DNA from: Neptuniibacter pectenicola
Lineage (GTDB): Bacteria > Pseudomonadota > Gammaproteobacteria > Pseudomonadales > Balneatricaceae
Length of the DNA stretch: 64,000 nucleotides
Assembly: GCF_001597735.1 (NCBI RefSeq)
Contig: NZ_LUTS01000008.1
Location: 122,919 to 186,918, forward strand
Direction of reading: 5' to 3'
Shown one piece after another: positions 1 to 8,890 of this stretch. The position numbers and the translations under genes are program-made. Under the pieces are notes generated by a model, which did not search any database, was not told where the DNA came from, and saw only the letters and a list, made by a program, of their open reading frames with translations. Positions within the stretch are counted from its first letter, which is position 1; each line of letters starts with the position of its first letter.

Positions 1-940
1 TTGAGTCGTTCTGCATACCATCCCAGAAATCAGAATCCATCTCTTTGATTTCGATATGTTGCTTAGTTTGCATTCCAAGGCTGTAGTCATACATATACTT
101 AGCCAGCTGCTCACCATTGATCAAAACCAAATTGGTGGTACCGTTTAGACTCTCGGCATAAGCAATTGCACCAGCACTGTATGATGACGTTGTGATGAAT
201 ACACCTTTATTAGATTGAGCGACGGCCAGAGCGCCAACAAACTTCTGAACCTCCTCACGTCCTACCGTGTTGCTTCTTGCATAACGTTTAGCTTGGATAT
301 GTATTTTTCCTAGCCCAAGGATGTCTTCTTTAATAATTCCGTCTATGCCACCATCATTTGAGGCCTGTGTGACCGTTCCTGCGTTTTTTACTTCTCCGCC
401 GTAGCCCATACGCTCCAGAAGCTTAACCACAAGGCCTTCAAACTCTGATGGTGTCTTACTCAGTACGGTGTCTATGATCTGGTCATAAGTGGACTGACGG
501 ATGCTCTTATACGCTGTATTCAACATCTCTTGCGGGGTTTGATTGCTCGTAGGCAGCAATTCAGTCCTGTCATCATCAAACCCCTGCTCTACTTTCATGG
601 CTTTTTGCTCAGCCGTTCTCAGTGCCATTTGTGCTTTAACAAACTGCTGAATCTCTTCGGAGCTTTTATCAAGAAACTTCTGGGCGGTATCTGTTATTTT
701 GTACACACCTCTGCGCGGCCTTTCTGTAAGCCCGCTGTTCGTCAGATAGCTTAGCGCCCAGCTAATTCTATCCAAAAATACAGTGCCATTTCCTGATTCG
801 TATTCCTGGGAAATTTGCTTTTCTGTTAGCTTAAATTCAGAAGCCAGTGGTTGTTCTAGGCTCCTGAATTGCTGTTCTCCATGCTCCGCAAGATAACGCA
901 GAATGTTGGGCATGATTTCGTTGTATTTAGGGATAGACAT
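1..940 (-). CDS. mrr: Mrr-type restriction endonuclease (type IV), 3' end cut by window edge
   Basis: The minus-strand frame from ATG at 940 stays open to the left edge, giving 313 codons, close to the length usual for Mrr (about 300 residues), so only a few C-terminal residues are missing. The N-terminal third (about residues 1-95) reads as the winged-helix Mrr_N domain. The C-terminal part carries the Mrr catalytic core of the PD-(D/E)XK fold: FEGLVVKLLERMGYGG, then a GGIDGII segment with the metal-binding Asp, then IHIQAKRYA, the (Q/E)xK motif with Gln in place of Glu as is normal for Mrr. Mrr enzymes cleave methylated foreign DNA. The gene lies just downstream of hsdR on the same strand with a 146-bp gap. 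Family assignment is firm; the modification recognised cannot be read from sequence. Confidence 0.9.
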   Translation of the reverse strand, partial: MSIPKYNEIMPNILRYLAEHGEQQFRSLEQPLASEFKLTEKQISQEYESGNGTVFLDRISWALSYLTNSGLTERPRRGVYKITDTAQKFLDKSSEEIQQFVKAQMALRTAEQKAMKVEQGFDDDRTELLPTSNQTPQEMLNTAYKSIRQSTYDQIIDTVLSKTPSEFEGLVVKLLERMGYGGEVKNAGTVTQASNDGGIDGIIKEDILGLGKIHIQAKRYARSNTVGREEVQKFVGALAVAQSNKGVFITTSSYSAGAIAYAESLNGTTNLVLINGEQLAKYMYDYSLGMQTKQHIEIKEMDSDFWDGMQNDS

Positions 941-1086
941 CGATTTTCCGTAAGTTTTTCTTGTTTTTAGTGGCTTTAAGAAGATAGCCTAACTTTATAA
1001 TATTTAAGATTAAATAACTCTTGAGGTGGCAATTTAAATTATCAATTTACCAATAAGCAAAGCAGGAAGCATTATCCCTAAGCCCT

Positions 1087-4000
1087 CTACTCTCCTACTG
1101 CTGAAGCCTCTATTCCTTTAATTCGATTTCTCAGATCCATTACAGCACCATCATCAAACAGGCCAAAGACGCCCTCAAAATGAATATCTGAGAACGGTGG
1201 TTTAGCCAACATGGCAGGGCTCATGACACCGTTTTGAGTCAGGTAATCGATAATCGTATTTACGAATCGTATCTGTTGGCTGTTGTAAGTCGCTTCATCT
1301 AAATACACAGAAAACGCTTCTTTGGCCGCGCCACGGTCAAGGCCAACCAGTTCACGAATAAACACGCCAAGCGATTTATCTGGGTGAATGGTTGATAGGT
1401 AGGATTCCTTATCTGGAATACCGCTGGCTTCAAATAGTTTGTTGTCTAGCTGCGCTAAGTCCAGCTTGGTAATGGATTGATTGCGTTTAATTCGCTGTAT
1501 GGTTAAGTCGTCCTGATGCTCTCGGATGTATGATTCAACACGCTTTCGGTAAAGTGCTAACCCCCCTTCACTGCTGAACTCATAGACGCCTTCATTCTCT
1601 TCAATACCGAGTACTTCGTCTTGGAAGTTGGTGTAAACCACACCTTTACTTTCTGTCTCGATATGACGCAATAATAAACGTAGTTTTCTTCGTGTTTGTT
1701 CTAGCTCTTCCAGTGATAGATCAGTCCAGAAATGAGCAGACTGCACATACTGAATCCACTCCAGCTGGTCACTGACCGCAGGCACACTGGCTTTGCTTTC
1801 AAGCTTGGAGGCTATTTGCGTTAGCTTGTCCTGATAATAATCACTAATGCCTGTGTTGTCTGTTAACGCCAGTTGCATCATCAGCACCATATGATCAAAC
1901 CGAAGTGCTAACTCCTCATCTTGTTCGTCGGGTGCTAAGGGCTCAGCTTCAGTGGGCAGGATGGCAACTTGCTTCTCAAGTTCAGCCAGACTCTCGTTGT
2001 CTAATTTCCACCAAGCATCGAGTTTCTTGTACTTTTCTACTACCCGTCGAACTGGCCGCACAATAAAGTTATCTAGGTTCATGCCCTCAACTCTATGGTG
2101 CAAGGTCTCTATTAAATAGCGCTGAAGTTCCGCACCGTATAGCCCAAACTTTTCATTATCGATTAGCTGTTGTGACAAGGTTAAACGCTTTTCAAAAATT
2201 GCCTGCGAGAGCGACTTAGTGCCATTGTCTTTCGCGCCGTCTGGATTCATTTCGAAGTATTCAAAGTTTTTACAAATATCAAACACTTTAAAAAACTGCT
2301 TATTATCCTCTGGCCCAAACAGGTTTTCGCACAGTCGGGTACCACGGCCCAGCATCTGTAAGAACTTAACTTTTGATTTGATCACCTTAAAGAACATCAA
2401 GTTAACGACTTCAGGTACATCAATCCCCGTATCCAGCATATCGACAGATACCGCTATGGTCAGTGGTATATTGGGATCAGACGGCTTTTTCTCACCTTTA
2501 AACTCATCAATCAATGAGTCAGCATAGGTTTCTTTATATGTGATAACACGGGCAAACTTACCTTTATATTTAGGATAGTTTGCATCAAACCGCTCTACGA
2601 TAAATTCAGCATGAGCGTTGTTGGCCGCAAAGATAATTGTTTTACCCAGCCTGTCCCCGCCAGCAACCTTAATACCGCGCTCCATCAGTATCTCGAGCGC
2701 TTTATCTACGGTGTCTTTGTTGAACAGAAACTGATTCACTTCACTGGGTAAGACTTCATCACGATCTTCTAGCTGCTCTTTGCTTTCCCACTCATCTTTT
2801 TCATCATCAGAAAGCTCTGAGTACTTAATACCCTTGCGCACAAAGCCTAAATCAACTTTTACGTCTTTGGGGGGCACTAAGAATTTATCCGCAATAGCCT
2901 CATGTAATTCATAAGCAAAGGTCGGGTCGTCGTCGGGCTGCTCAAAAATATCGTACGTGTTTTTATCAATTTCACTTTTAGGCGTTGCTGTTAATCCGAG
3001 TAGCAAGGCATCGAAATAATCGAAAATATAACGGTACTTTTTATAAATACTTCGGTGGGCTTCATCAACAATCACCAGATCAAAGTGTCCAACACCAAAT
3101 AACCGTGTATCAGGCGCGGCACTGAGCAGATTCATCATGGTGGGATACGTAGAAAGATATACACGCCCTTTTAGCGAGCGGGTGCCACTGGAGAGTATTT
3201 CCGGTGAGGATTTAGGTAACAGTTTTGAAAACTCTTTCTTCGCTTGATTCACCAAGGCATTACGATCGGCCAAAAACAGTGTGTTTTTCACCCAGCCTGC
3301 ACGCATTAACAGATCCACTAAAGCGATGGTGGTGCGTGTCTTACCCGTTCCCGTCGCCATGACTAACAGCGACTTACGTTGACGTTCAATGCCAAACTGC
3401 TCACAGACCGACTCAATGGCCAAGCGCTGATAGGGTCGGCCCTTACCGGCAATATGAGTGTCTAGCTCAACCGCTTTTAAATCTAGTGCTAATGCGCGTC
3501 GATCAATGATACGCTGCATCTCATCCTGATTTAAAAAGCCCTGCACTTTGCGTTCGGTGTAGTTCAGGTCGTCCCAGAAATAGATCTCGTAACCATTGGT
3601 GTAATAGATCAGGGGGCGCTGGCCACCCAACTGAGGATCATTGCCTAAACAGTCAGCATAGAGCTCTGCCTGCCGTTTACCCTCTTTTGCGCTGCGGGTC
3701 GTCCTCTTTGCCTCAACCACCGCTAACGGCTTACCATCTTTCCCCCAAAGCACATAATCTACATAACCATTACCTTTCGGGTTTTGCTTAGAGATAGGCA
3801 TCCCCGTAACAGGAAACTCCTTGACGTTAGGCGCATCCAGATTCCAGTCCATCTCTTTAAGGTATTGGTCGATCAGGTACTTGCGGGTCTCTGCCTCGCA
3901 ATAATCATGAGGGTCTTTAACCTGTTCGGCTGCTTTACTGTTTTGCGCTTTTTGTTCGGCTAACTGCTGTTGCAGTTGCGTGAGCTGTTGTTGTAACGCA

Positions 4001-4554
4001 CTGTTTTGTTTGCGCGCTTTTTCGAGCGTTTCTTGATGTTGATCGTCCTGTTCAGCCAGTGCTTTTTGTAGTTCTTTAAGCTTTTTGGCGCTGGTCATTA
4101 CCAGCTTGGCATCCACCTGAACCGTTTGCGGTATCTTGTTAAGATCAAACACCTGATCCGCCGCAGGTTTGACGGCCGTATAGGTGCGGTAAAACCAATA
4201 GAGGATATGGTGAAGCTCTTTTAAGCTTTGGGTGGATTCACGCGCTGATACTTTGCGTTCACTGTGAACGGCGTTATTCCCAGCCTTTTGCACCGCCTTA
4301 ATTTTAGGGAAGACATTACTACCGAGCGAACGTTTAAACTCAGACTGGTTGATTAAGGTATTTAAGGTGGAATCATATTTTGGCTTGCATCGGGCAAGCC
4401 AGGCGTCGAACTCAAAGATCCAATAAACGGTGCGCTCTAAGGTATAACGGCTGTAAAAACAGCTTGAGCGTGGGTCTGAGTTAACAACCGCTTCGGCTTG
4501 TTTCGCATGTTCTTGCAACTCAGGCCATTCATTTAGAAACTCAAAGTTCGACAT
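1087..4554 (-). CDS. hsdR: Type I restriction enzyme, R (endonuclease/translocase) subunit
   Basis: 1155 residues, normal for HsdR. Order of parts: an N-terminal DUF4145-like helical domain (about 1-120); a long coiled coil rich in Gln, Lys and Glu (about 155-215); the HSDR_N nuclease with the metal-binding Asp in GYVDYVLW and the VVEAK (E-x-K) motif near 280; then a superfamily 2 DEAH helicase motor. Motor motifs seen are Walker A ATGTGKT near 405, DEAH near 498, LTATP just after, and motif VI QMLGRGTRLC near 736. The C-terminal 250 residues would bind the methylase core. HsdR translocates and cuts unmodified DNA in complex with HsdM and HsdS. It is the last gene of the minus-strand hsd operon, 27 bp after the RhuM-Fic gene. 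No frameshift or lost motif is visible, so the enzyme should be functional. Confidence 0.95.
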   Translation of the reverse strand: MSNFEFLNEWPELQEHAKQAEAVVNSDPRSSCFYSRYTLERTVYWIFEFDAWLARCKPKYDSTLNTLINQSEFKRSLGSNVFPKIKAVQKAGNNAVHSERKVSARESTQSLKELHHILYWFYRTYTAVKPAADQVFDLNKIPQTVQVDAKLVMTSAKKLKELQKALAEQDDQHQETLEKARKQNSALQQQLTQLQQQLAEQKAQNSKAAEQVKDPHDYCEAETRKYLIDQYLKEMDWNLDAPNVKEFPVTGMPISKQNPKGNGYVDYVLWGKDGKPLAVVEAKRTTRSAKEGKRQAELYADCLGNDPQLGGQRPLIYYTNGYEIYFWDDLNYTERKVQGFLNQDEMQRIIDRRALALDLKAVELDTHIAGKGRPYQRLAIESVCEQFGIERQRKSLLVMATGTGKTRTTIALVDLLMRAGWVKNTLFLADRNALVNQAKKEFSKLLPKSSPEILSSGTRSLKGRVYLSTYPTMMNLLSAAPDTRLFGVGHFDLVIVDEAHRSIYKKYRYIFDYFDALLLGLTATPKSEIDKNTYDIFEQPDDDPTFAYELHEAIADKFLVPPKDVKVDLGFVRKGIKYSELSDDEKDEWESKEQLEDRDEVLPSEVNQFLFNKDTVDKALEILMERGIKVAGGDRLGKTIIFAANNAHAEFIVERFDANYPKYKGKFARVITYKETYADSLIDEFKGEKKPSDPNIPLTIAVSVDMLDTGIDVPEVVNLMFFKVIKSKVKFLQMLGRGTRLCENLFGPEDNKQFFKVFDICKNFEYFEMNPDGAKDNGTKSLSQAIFEKRLTLSQQLIDNEKFGLYGAELQRYLIETLHHRVEGMNLDNFIVRPVRRVVEKYKKLDAWWKLDNESLAELEKQVAILPTEAEPLAPDEQDEELALRFDHMVLMMQLALTDNTGISDYYQDKLTQIASKLESKASVPAVSDQLEWIQYVQSAHFWTDLSLEELEQTRRKLRLLLRHIETESKGVVYTNFQDEVLGIEENEGVYEFSSEGGLALYRKRVESYIREHQDDLTIQRIKRNQSITKLDLAQLDNKLFEASGIPDKESYLSTIHPDKSLGVFIRELVGLDRGAAKEAFSVYLDEATYNSQQIRFVNTIIDYLTQNGVMSPAMLAKPPFSDIHFEGVFGLFDDGAVMDLRNRIKGIEASAVGE

Positions 4555-4581
4555 ACTTTTCCCTGTACAACGCTGTAAAGC

Positions 4582-5568
4582 CTACTGATCTGGCTTCGAC
4601 AATAGGTTTTGTATTAAACGTATAACGATATCTTTCTCTTTTGGGTCTGACTCAGCCACTAATAAGGTGATAGCCGCTAAGCCAGTATCGTTGATAACGG
4701 GCTGATAGTCAGCATTAAACAGACGTTGATTGCGGTTAAGAAAATCAACCAGTAAAAATGCAGCACTGCGTTTATTGCCATCACTAAAGGGATGATTTTT
4801 AACGACAAAATACAATAAATGTGCCGCCTTTGATTCAATTGTAGGGTAAGCCGGTTCGCCAAATATACTTTGTTCTAGCGTGCCCCAAATAGACGATAAG
4901 CCATCTTCTCGTTCATTGGCAAAGAGCTGAGTGGCCTCCCCTTTTGCCATCAGTTGCTTTTTAAGCGCGGCTATCGCCGCCTTAGCATCCGCCACTGGGG
5001 TTAACGTGCCGCCGGGCTGCCCTGTTGGTGTTGCTAACAACCCTTCATCGTATTGTTGTAGCCATAAAAAGGTTTGGGTATAGCTGGCGATAATATCGAC
5101 TAAACCCGCACCAAACTCGCTGTTTACCGGTAAAGCAGCGGCCCGTTTAACCAGCTGTAGGGCTTTATCCAGTTCCTGCGCGTTATGTTGTAAGCGTTGC
5201 TGATTAAGGGTGAAGCCCTGTAGCAGGTGCTGTTTGAGGGTTTGAGTGGCCCATTGGCGAAATTTTGTGGCGTTAACCGAGCTGACTCTATATCCCACAG
5301 ATATGATGGCATCTAAGTTGTAGTGTTTAAGTCGCCTTTTGACTTGTCGCTTACCTTCCTGGCGAACTACCGAGAAATCCTCGGTAGTTGCTGTTTCGTC
5401 CAGTTCACCTGAGCTGAACACATTTTTTAAGTGTAAGCTGATGTTATCTGCGCTGGTATCAAACAGCTGCGCCATTTGCGACTGAGATAACCACAAACTT
5501 TCATGCTGCAAGGTGACGTTCAGCTGCAAACTGCCATCGTCATTCTGATAGATCTGTAGTTCACTCAT
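4582..5568 (-). CDS. RhuM-family N-terminal domain fused to Fic/Doc domain, inside the hsd operon
   Basis: 328 residues. The first 110 or so match the RhuM family: a predicted DNA-binding module with LSQSQMAQLF, DNISLHLKNV and the signature YNLDAIISVGYRV followed by FRQWAT. The C-terminal part (about 195-320) is a Fic/Doc fold with the active-site loop HPFSDGNKR near 260. This is H-x-F-x-D-G-N-K-R, so the catalytic His is present. Lys replaces the Gly of AMPylating Fic enzymes (GNGR), as in Doc-type relatives, so the transferred group (AMP or phosphate) is uncertain. I see no separate antitoxin and no clear Fic inhibitory helix motif. It sits 28 bp after hsdS and 27 bp before hsdR, hence is co-transcribed with the restriction genes. 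A regulatory, guard or toxin role is inference from this position; the domain calls are solid. Confidence 0.88.
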   Translation of the reverse strand: MSELQIYQNDDGSLQLNVTLQHESLWLSQSQMAQLFDTSADNISLHLKNVFSSGELDETATTEDFSVVRQEGKRQVKRRLKHYNLDAIISVGYRVSSVNATKFRQWATQTLKQHLLQGFTLNQQRLQHNAQELDKALQLVKRAAALPVNSEFGAGLVDIIASYTQTFLWLQQYDEGLLATPTGQPGGTLTPVADAKAAIAALKKQLMAKGEATQLFANEREDGLSSIWGTLEQSIFGEPAYPTIESKAAHLLYFVVKNHPFSDGNKRSAAFLLVDFLNRNQRLFNADYQPVINDTGLAAITLLVAESDPKEKDIVIRLIQNLLSKPDQ

Positions 5569-5596
5569 CGGCTGTCGTTTCCTTACCTCTCAGGCA

Positions 5597-6727
5597 CTAG
5601 GCCACATCCTTTAGTTCTAATTCGCCTTTAAAGGCGCGTTGCATTAGAGAATTGAACAATTCGTGATTCTTAGCAGAAACAGTATTGATTCGAATACTTT
5701 GACTCTTGATTATATCCATGCGCTCAACTAGCTTGGCCTGTAAGTCTTTAGGAGGTAGCAAAATTGTAAACGACTTTAAATCTTTAAGATTCAGAGTTTT
5801 TTGAGCAATGCCTCGTACTGCCACGTCTGCTAAGTGTTTTATAGCACTGGTTTGTAGTTGATAAAAAAGGAAAGATGGGTTTACCTTATTCTTATCAGGC
5901 TTTATCTGAGCAATATGTCGCTGGAAGCAAAACTTAGGAAAAGTTTCATCTACGATAGATACATGCCCGTAGCTTCCTACAGTTGTATATAGAATGTCAT
6001 TAATTTCAATTGGAGTTGTTCTGGTTAGTTCCTTATAGCATCTTTCTGTAATGAATTTATTGGTGTTAAAGTCAACTTGACCATTACGTATGTTACTAAT
6101 GAACAAAAATGGCACGCCTTTTTCTGCCCACTCAGGGGCTTGGTGTGTACCGTCAGTCACTTTACTACAAACATCTTGAAGCGTTCGCTGTTCCCAGCCT
6201 TTGGGGTTTGTAACTGGATCACCAAACATATCCAAAAACAGGGATTGAGCGAGTGAGTTTAGTTCTTGTTCCATCTGTTGGCATTGGCTGCGTAAGGTAT
6301 CTGCTTTTTCTAACACCGCCGCAATTTGTTTTTGTACAGGTAGTGGTGGAAGTGGGATTTCTATTTTTGAAAGACCTTGCCTAGTGATTTGTGGTTGTGC
6401 TGAACCAGATATAACATCATTAAACCCGCGACTTTTAAAGTAATAGAACAAATATTTGATGCTATATTTTTCACTATCCAGCCCATCAAGTGCCATAGCA
6501 TTGCCGTTGATATATGCCTTTGGAACAGAAATGTGTACATTCCCACATGTAGCACCACGGCAAGTAATCATCAGTGTTGGAAATTCATGAGTGTATTCAG
6601 AGTAGTAACCTATCCGACCATTAGCACCATAAACAGGATAGCCTTCTTCAAGTAGCTTAGAAGACGAAACTGTTTTCCACTGCTTTGGGCGACATATATC
6701 GTTAATGTTTACCAAAGGCCAGCTCAC
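5597..6727 (-). CDS. hsdS: Type I restriction-modification specificity subunit
   Basis: 376 residues with the two-fold layout of HsdS. Target recognition domain 1 covers about 1-125 and ends in the conserved IEIPLPPLPVQKQIAAVLE transition. A first conserved helical spacer follows (about 130-175, LRSQCQQMEQELNSLAQSLF). Target recognition domain 2 starts at PKGWEQRTLQDVC (about 185-330), and the second helical spacer runs to the C-terminus. The two domains would read the two halves of a bipartite DNA target. The start overlaps the hsdM stop by 4 bp, so translation is coupled. At 376 residues it is on the short side for HsdS, mainly because domain 1 is compact, but both halves look intact. The target sequence cannot be predicted from this. 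Confidence 0.93.
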   Translation of the reverse strand: MSWPLVNINDICRPKQWKTVSSSKLLEEGYPVYGANGRIGYYSEYTHEFPTLMITCRGATCGNVHISVPKAYINGNAMALDGLDSEKYSIKYLFYYFKSRGFNDVISGSAQPQITRQGLSKIEIPLPPLPVQKQIAAVLEKADTLRSQCQQMEQELNSLAQSLFLDMFGDPVTNPKGWEQRTLQDVCSKVTDGTHQAPEWAEKGVPFLFISNIRNGQVDFNTNKFITERCYKELTRTTPIEINDILYTTVGSYGHVSIVDETFPKFCFQRHIAQIKPDKNKVNPSFLFYQLQTSAIKHLADVAVRGIAQKTLNLKDLKSFTILLPPKDLQAKLVERMDIIKSQSIRINTVSAKNHELFNSLMQRAFKGELELKDVA

Positions 6728-8373
6728 AACATCTTCTCCAAATCAGCAATCCCTTTATCCATCGCCTGTTGCAGTGATTTGATGCGTTCTAAAATCACTT
6801 TCGGATCGTCATACTTCACCTCTTCATACACCACTTCTTTATAGCGGTTTAGGGAGAGGTCGTAATCGTTAGCGATGATCTCGGCCAGTGGCACAGTGAA
6901 GCTTTGCTCGGTACGTTTGCGGTCGCTTTCTTTATCAGAATGTTTCCAGCGATAGAGCACGTCGGGGATATTATTGAGTGTGTGGCTCTTATGTTCTGAT
7001 GGCGGGGTATTATTGTTTAACAAAGAGGTATCAATGGCATCGGCTTCAGTCGTCAGCGCTTGGTTCTTGATCAGGGGTGTTCGCTTATCATCTAACGAGA
7101 AACCGTCGGCCTGCATATCGTAAAACCAGACATTATTGGTGCCACCACTATTGGTTTTAGTGAAGAATAGTATGGCCGTTGATACCCCCGCATAGGGTTT
7201 AAATACACCCGATGGCAGCGAGATAACGGCGTCCAGTTTATGATCTTCAATGATGGTTTTACGAATCTCTTTGTGGGATTTAGTAGAGCCAAACAAAACA
7301 CCGTCAGGCACAATCACCGCGGCGCGGCCACCGGGCTGTAACATGCGCAGAATAAGCGCGAGGAAAAGCAGTTCGGTTTTTTCCGTCGGGCCTTTTTTCC
7401 TGTTTTTTTCGATTAATTCGCCGTCTTCGTCGTATTCGGGCTTCTCTGCTTTAGGGGTGGTTTTCTTGGGCGATTTACCCAGCGCTGTAAGCAGATCAGG
7501 GGAAAGCTCATCGTAGGCGACACTGCCTTTAAAGGGCGGGTTGGCAAGGATCAGCGTGTATTTATCACGGATGTTGTTTTCACCGTGATCACTTAAGCTG
7601 TCTTTGTATTCAACTGTTGGGTGCTCTACCCCATGTAACATCAGATTCATTGCGCCGATACGCAGCATATGCTGGTCAAAGTCGTAGGCATTGAACATCT
7701 TTTTATGGAAGTGGGTGCTGTTTTCAGGCCGCATCAGTTCATTGGTAAACTGCTTACGGACATACTCTTCTGAGGCCATTAAAAAACCACAGGTGCCCGA
7801 AGCGGGGTCACAAATAATATCTGACTTGTTGCCATCTAATCTTGGCTGCGTCATCTCAACCATCATCTGGATGATATGGCGAGGGGTTCGGAACTGGCCA
7901 TTAGTGCCTGAGCTTTGTAGCTTCGACAGCATGTATTCGTACAAGTCACCCTTGGTATCACGGTCATCCATGGGGATTTTGTCGATCAGGGTAACCACCC
8001 TATCCAGTACCGTCGCTTTGGGCATCATAAAGATGGCATCCGCCATATGCTTAGCAAAGCTGGTATCTTCCCCATTAATCGTTTTGATAAATGGAAAGAC
8101 CTTATCTTTGACTAAATCAAACATCACGTCTGGGTCTAAGTTCTTAAACTTGCTCCAGCGATAGCTGTCTTGCTCGGTGGTAAAAATGGGGTTATCGAAA
8201 GAGCTGTCCAAGAGCAGTGCTTGTTTCTCACGGGAGGTATGAATTTCATCTAAACGGCGAATAAACAGTAGATAGGTAAACTGCTCGATCACTGAAATTG
8301 GGTTGGTAACACCCCCTGTCCAAAATACTTCCCAGATCTCGTCTACTTGGTTTTTAAGCTTGCCTGTGAGCAT
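6724..8373 (-). CDS. hsdM: Type I restriction-modification DNA N6-adenine methyltransferase subunit
   Basis: 549 residues. The N-terminal HsdM_N helical domain occupies about 1-140. The methyltransferase core has the SAM-binding motif I DPASGTCGFL near 190 and the catalytic motif IV NPPF near 279, followed by the long HsdM C-terminal region (LAEIIANDYDLSLNRY, typical of HsdM) and a C-terminal helix for subunit contact. Two HsdM with one HsdS methylate adenines in the target and, with HsdR, form the restriction complex. It is the first gene of the operon hsdM-hsdS-(RhuM-Fic)-hsdR read on the minus strand. The promoter should lie in the 8374-8890 gap. All key motifs are intact. Confidence 0.95.
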   Translation of the reverse strand: MLTGKLKNQVDEIWEVFWTGGVTNPISVIEQFTYLLFIRRLDEIHTSREKQALLLDSSFDNPIFTTEQDSYRWSKFKNLDPDVMFDLVKDKVFPFIKTINGEDTSFAKHMADAIFMMPKATVLDRVVTLIDKIPMDDRDTKGDLYEYMLSKLQSSGTNGQFRTPRHIIQMMVEMTQPRLDGNKSDIICDPASGTCGFLMASEEYVRKQFTNELMRPENSTHFHKKMFNAYDFDQHMLRIGAMNLMLHGVEHPTVEYKDSLSDHGENNIRDKYTLILANPPFKGSVAYDELSPDLLTALGKSPKKTTPKAEKPEYDEDGELIEKNRKKGPTEKTELLFLALILRMLQPGGRAAVIVPDGVLFGSTKSHKEIRKTIIEDHKLDAVISLPSGVFKPYAGVSTAILFFTKTNSGGTNNVWFYDMQADGFSLDDKRTPLIKNQALTTEADAIDTSLLNNNTPPSEHKSHTLNNIPDVLYRWKHSDKESDRKRTEQSFTVPLAEIIANDYDLSLNRYKEVVYEEVKYDDPKVILERIKSLQQAMDKGIADLEKML

Positions 8374-8890
8374 GGGTATTCCTACTGAATGAAGCGAATT
8401 AGCAGAGCCAGCGGGGGAAAAAATGAAGCGTCCGCTGCCTCTTTTTTTATTAAAAATCAGTGTGCTAGGAGTGTACTACAGGCAGCTATGAAAAATACAT
8501 AACCTAGCCTAATCGGAGCGCTTTTACTGGGTGGCTTGACGGTTTGTGCTAAGCGTTACGAGGAATACTTTTTTTGTGGGTAAAGGGTGTTGTTAATAAC
8601 CGCGTAGCACACGCTCGTTATTTTGTGACTGTCACTGAATTATGCCTGTAAGAAAGCATGAACAATCTTTCCTTGGTTCCTTAATAAGTCGTTATGGTGC
8701 CTATCAATGCTAGGCCGTGGGAAAAAACGGACCACGAATAGAGATGAACTCACCGTTAAGAGAAAGGGGTTAATTTATTTGAAGACAGATAAAAATCTGT
8801 CAAATTTCAAGTAGATACTAAGCCTTATAAAAACAAAACATTAAGTATGAGTAGTGTTTTTTAACCTGCCTTTGTGGCTGCTAAAGCCAG
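8374..8890. other. Intergenic gap upstream of hsdM and downstream of helD
   Basis: 517 bp without a convincing gene. It should hold the hsdM promoter and the 3' end of the helD transcript. It contains one copy of an 18-bp sequence with a GTGACTGTCAC palindrome (8618-8635) that recurs twice near 17.8-18.0 kb. It also has a small 7-bp hairpin, GACAGAT / ATCTGTC, at 8784-8801. No terminator with a clear T-run follows helD. Confidence 0.6.
8618..8635 (+). promoter_or_regulatory. Palindromic site copy A (TTATTTTGTGACTGTCAC)
   Basis: An 18-bp sequence whose last 11 bases form the perfect odd palindrome GTGAC-T-GTCAC. Seventeen of 18 bases are shared with copy C and all 18 with copy B. It lies about 245 bp upstream of the hsdM start. 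It looks like an operator or structural protein site; the binding protein is unknown. It differs from the known matS site by having a 1-base rather than a 3-base spacer. Confidence 0.5.

Noticed and set aside
2219..2527. Antisense frames of 60-160 codons within hsdR, hsdM, exaC and both PQQ dehydrogenase genes
   Set aside because: They lie opposite genes with clear catalytic motifs and strong codon bias, and show no family resemblance.
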